Assembly (NCBI GenBank): GCA_025642065.1 | Contig: JAODUP010000932.1 | Location: 159,296-223,295 of the forward strand | DNA from: Paralvinella palmiformis | Lineage: Eukaryota > Annelida > Polychaeta > Terebellida > Alvinellidae | Direction of reading: 5' to 3' | DNA: 64,000 nucleotides | In this document: positions 60,929 to 64,000 of the stretch, in pieces | Layout: every line of letters begins with the position of its first letter | How positions within the stretch are numbered: the first letter of the stretch is position 1 | Notes under the pieces: model-generated | Databases searched by the model: none | What the model saw: only the letters and a program-made list of their open reading frames with translations | Told to the model about the DNA's origin: nothing | Made by a program: the position numbers and the translations under genes

Positions 60929-61775
60929 AAATAATATTTAAATGATATTATGAAAAATCGCAACAACGCATATCCATACCACAACAAAATAAATATTAAT
61001 GTTATATGACTGGGACCCATAAAAGTATACAGTGCAACTATAATACCGTAAACAAAGTTGATTTGTAATCTATTTTAGGTAGTATAGGTGAAACGCATAC
61101 TGATTAACTTCGGATGCATTTTTATTAGAAGGCATATTCTATTAGCTTAAGTTAATATTTTTTAAACCAGTGAGGGAACAATATTAACATATATAAGAAG
61201 AAGAAAAGCAATGAGTTTGAAAGATTCTATTTCCTATAGCATTATTAAATATTAGCACCTCTGTGTGACGTGATAACAAAACAAATTTGAATGATTATAT
61301 ATTCTGAAATAAACTATAATTCATTTGCTAAATATATATCTACGCTAATATTGTTGTGATTATTACTATGGAGCGTATGTGAAATAAAACTTAAATAATT
61401 CAAGACTATATATTAAAAATCGAAGAAATGTTTTAAGAATCATGATTCACACGGATAATCTATGATCTGAAATCAAACATGACGCGTAAGTTCGAATCCT
61501 GATATTATTGAACTCTCTGAATATTCAAAACTTTAGAAGTTGCCACAAGCTTCTGAACCTTCATAAACGTAACTACTTAAGTAAGAGTTCAAAAAACCTA
61601 ATTCCAATTTTTAACTAAAGTCAAAATAACATTAAATTAAATTCCTGCAGCTTACTGCTGATAATATTTACAACATAGCTTGAAATATTATTGAAATTGA
61701 TTGTAAAATATTTTTTTAATAATTTTCAGAATCTATTGGAAAGAATAAAGTGACTAATAGCCTTGTAAAATTAAA

Positions 61776-61895
61776 TGCTCCGTGTGAGGATCGAACTCAC
61801 AACCTCTTCATTTCTCATAGCTGCCTCACTCGACTGTTGTCGAGAATTAGTACTGTGTATAAGTACGATGCACTAATCGATTGCGCCACCAAAGC
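61776..61895 (-). tRNA. tRNA-Ile(UAU)-like, 46-nt intron, unit 1 (possible pseudogene)
   Basis: The minus strand reads GCTTTGGTGGCGCAATCG (acceptor strand, box A), then TCGTACTTATA with anticodon TAT after T33. A 46-nt intron follows at the standard site after position 37, then variable loop AGGTT, T arm GTGAGTTCGATCCTCAC and ACGGAGCA. This is the pattern of eukaryotic tRNA-Ile(UAU), which carries an intron. D and T arms are sound. Acceptor pairs 4-69 and 5-68 are T-G and 7-66 is G-A. Anticodon-stem pairs 28-42 (C-A) and 29-41 (G-A) do not form. So it may be non-functional. A TTTT terminator follows (61767-61770 on the plus strand as AAAA). Confidence 0.75.
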
Positions 61896-62729
61896 ACCTA
61901 GTCAGGAATCAAATAGTTACCAATGTGTATGGACGTTTTGTTGCGTTTAGGATTTTAACGTTCTTTTACACTTTCGTTCCATGGCCATTTCAAAATTAAG
62001 TGAAGAAATATAAGAAATGCATTTACTTATTATTTATCAAAAAATAAAGAATAAAAAAATCAAGGAGAATTAACATTTCTTGGAGAAGGCATATTCTATT
62101 AGCTTAAGTAAATATTTTTTAAACTAGTGAGGGAACAATAATATTTGTAAGAAGAAGAAAAGCAATGAGTTTGAAATGATCTAATTCCTATAGGATTATA
62201 AAATATTAGCACCTCTGTGTGACATGATAACAAAACAAATTTGAATAATTCTATATTCTGAAATAAACTATAAGATATTTGCTAAAGATAAATCTACGCT
62301 AATATTGTTGTGATTATTACTATGGAGCGTATGTGAAATAAAACTTAAATAATTCAAGACTATATATTAAAAATCGAAGAAATGTTTTAAGAATCATGAT
62401 TCACACGGATAATCTATGATCTGAAATCAAACATGACGCGTAAGTTCGAATCCTGATATTATTGAACTCTCTGAATATTCAAAACTTTAGAAGTTGCCAC
62501 AAGCTTCTGAACCTTCATAAACGTAACTACTTAAGTAAGAGTTCAAAAAACCTTATTCCAATTTTTAACTAAAGTCAAAATAACATTAAATTAAATTCCT
62601 GCAGCTTACTGCGGATAATATTTACAACATAGCTTGAAATATTATTGAAATTGATTGTAAAATATTTTTTTTATAATTTTCAGAATCTATTGGAAAGAAT
62701 AAAGTGACTATTAGCCTTGTAAAATTAAA

Positions 62730-62849
62730 TGCTCCGTGTGAGGATCGAACTCACAACCTCTTCATTTCTCATAGCTGCCTCACTCGACTGTTGTCGAGAA
62801 TTAGTACTGTGTATAAGTACGATGCACTAATCGATTGCGCCACCAAAGC
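62730..62849 (-). tRNA. tRNA-Ile(UAU)-like, intron-containing, unit 2 (possible pseudogene)
   Basis: The same 120-base sequence as unit 1, with the same stem mismatches and the same TTTT stretch downstream. The intron holds a perfect CTCGAC/GTCGAG hairpin with an AACA loop. Confidence 0.75.
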
Positions 62850-63683
62850 ACCTAGTCAGGAATCAAATAGTTACCAATGTGTATGGACGTTTTGTTGCGT
62901 TTGGGATTTCAAGGTTCTTTTACACTTTCGTTCCATGGCCATTTCAAAATTAAGTAAAGAAATATAAGAAATGCATTTACTTATTATTTATCAAAAAATA
63001 AAAAATAAACAAATCAAGGAGAATTAACATTCCTTGGAGAAGGCATATTCTATTAGCTTAAGTTAATATTTTTTAAACTAGTGAGGGAACAATAATATTT
63101 GTAAGAAGAAGAAAAGCAATGAGTTTGAAATGATCTAATTCCTATAGGATTATAAAATATTAGCACCTCTGTGTGACATGATAACAAAACAAATTTGAAT
63201 AATTCTATATTCTGAAATAAACTATAAGATATTTGCTAAAGATAAATCTACGCTAATATTGTTGTGATTATTACTATGGAGCGTATGTGAAATAAAACTT
63301 AAATAATTCAAGACTATATATTAAAAATCGAAGAAATGTTTTAAGAATCATGATTCACACGGATAATCTATGATCTGAAATCAAACATGACGCGTAAGTT
63401 CGAATCCTGATATTATTGAACTCTCTGAATATTCAAAACTTTAGAAGTTGCCACAAGCTTCTGAACCTTCATAAACGTAACTACTTAAGTAAGAGTTCAA
63501 AAAACCTTATTCCAATTTTTAACTAAAACCAAAATAACATTAAATTAAATTCCAGCAGCTTACTGCGGTTAATATTTACCACATAGCTTGAAATATTATT
63601 GAAATTGATTGTAAAATATTTTTTTTATAATTTTCAGAATCTATTGGAAAGAATAAAGTGACTATTAGCCTTGTAAAATTAAA

Positions 63684-63803
63684 TGCTCCGTGTGAGGATC
63701 GAACTCACAACCTCTTCATTTCTCATAGCTGCCTCACTCGACTGTTGTCGAGAATTAGTACTGTGTATAAGTACGATGCACTAATCGATTGCGCCACCAA
63801 AGC
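63684..63803 (-). tRNA. tRNA-Ile(UAU)-like, intron-containing, unit 3 (possible pseudogene)
   Basis: The same 120-base sequence as units 1 and 2, while the surrounding unit shows scattered differences. Confidence 0.75.
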
Positions 63804-64000
63804 ACCTAGTCAGGAATCAAATAGTTACCAATGTGTATGGACGTTTTGTTGCGTTTGGGATTTCAAGGTTCTTTTACACTTTCGTTCCATGGCCATTTCA
63901 AAATTAAGTAAAGAAATATAAGAAATGCATTTACTTATTATTTATCAAAAAATAAAAAATAAACAAATCAAGGAGAATTAACATTCCTTGGAGAAGGCAT

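Larger units (their letters stand above)
59569..61127. other. GT31 3' region and intergenic DNA
   Basis: Contains an AT microsatellite at 59937-59988, a candidate AATAAA at 60157-60162 and a SINE at 60737-60928. No other gene is supported. Confidence 0.6.
61128..64000. repeat. 954-bp tandem repeat array (three units, continues off the end)
   Basis: Units begin at about 61128, 62085 and 63039. The phrase GGCATATTCTATTAGCTTAA recurs at 61131, 62088 and 63042, and its first bases return at 63996 as a fourth unit begins. Units 2 and 3 differ at few positions. Unit 1 is more diverged in its first 200 bases, as expected at an array edge. Each unit has one tRNA-Ile-like sequence on the minus strand and is otherwise AT-rich. 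No protein gene is supported; the 66-87-residue frames in each unit are read antisense through the tRNA. Confidence 0.93.

Noticed and set aside
61490..61499. GTTCGAATCC box B-like motif in each 954-bp unit (also 62444 and 63398)
   Set aside because: The flanking bases do not form a T stem and no box A or anticodon arm fits upstream, so it is not a second tRNA.
61750..63921. Repeated 66-87-residue frames containing CEDRTHNLFIS
   Set aside because: They are antisense readings through the tRNA-Ile-like sequence and its flank, a frequent false protein call.

Overview
The window is animal nuclear DNA, most likely from a mollusc and probably a gastropod. The clade is inferred from style: AT-rich, microsatellite-dense DNA, tRNA-headed SINEs, CR1/L2-like LINEs, and a lectin receptor with repeated YAxV tails. 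No species-diagnostic gene was seen. All exon models were built by hand from open frame, GT/AG sites and phase agreement. No transcript data were available.

Layout. At 1-201 there is a decayed C-type lectin exon. At 3949-10159 (+) lies an eight-exon receptor with two C-type lectin-like domains, a Thr-rich stalk, one membrane helix and a cytoplasmic tail with one ITIM-consensus tyrosine. At 17051-27581 (+) lies a nine-exon Rh-type ammonium transporter. At 28866-39260 (-) lies a six-exon secreted CAP-domain protein with a very long Ser/Thr/Pro-rich tail. At 43106-53837 (+) lies a seven-exon ankyrin-repeat/SOCS-box (ASB) gene. At 58342-59568 (+) lies a beta-1,3-glycosyltransferase (GT31) with its whole coding region in one exon. 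From about 61128 to the window end lie three complete units of a 954-bp tandem repeat, each with one intron-containing tRNA-Ile(UAU)-like sequence on the minus strand. The array runs off the end.

The genes have unrelated roles: recognition, ammonia transport, a secreted CAP protein, E3 ligase adaptor, and Golgi glycosylation. I see no operon-like or pathway cluster. The Rh and CAP genes converge tail to tail; the CAP and ASB genes diverge.

The rest is mobile DNA and simple repeats: about a dozen copies of one tRNA-headed SINE (several with clear target-site duplications), other SINEs, CR1/L2-like and RTE-like LINE remnants, a hAT-type element with an 8-bp duplication, a pogo/Tigger-like remnant, small MITEs, minisatellites, and long AT/AC/AG microsatellites.

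Most worth a second look: the tRNA-Ile tandem array, the Rh splice donor buried in a tandem repeat, the CAP gene's competing splice acceptors, degenerate CAP cavity and poly-Ser tail, and a SINE nested in inverted orientation inside another SINE's target-site duplication.
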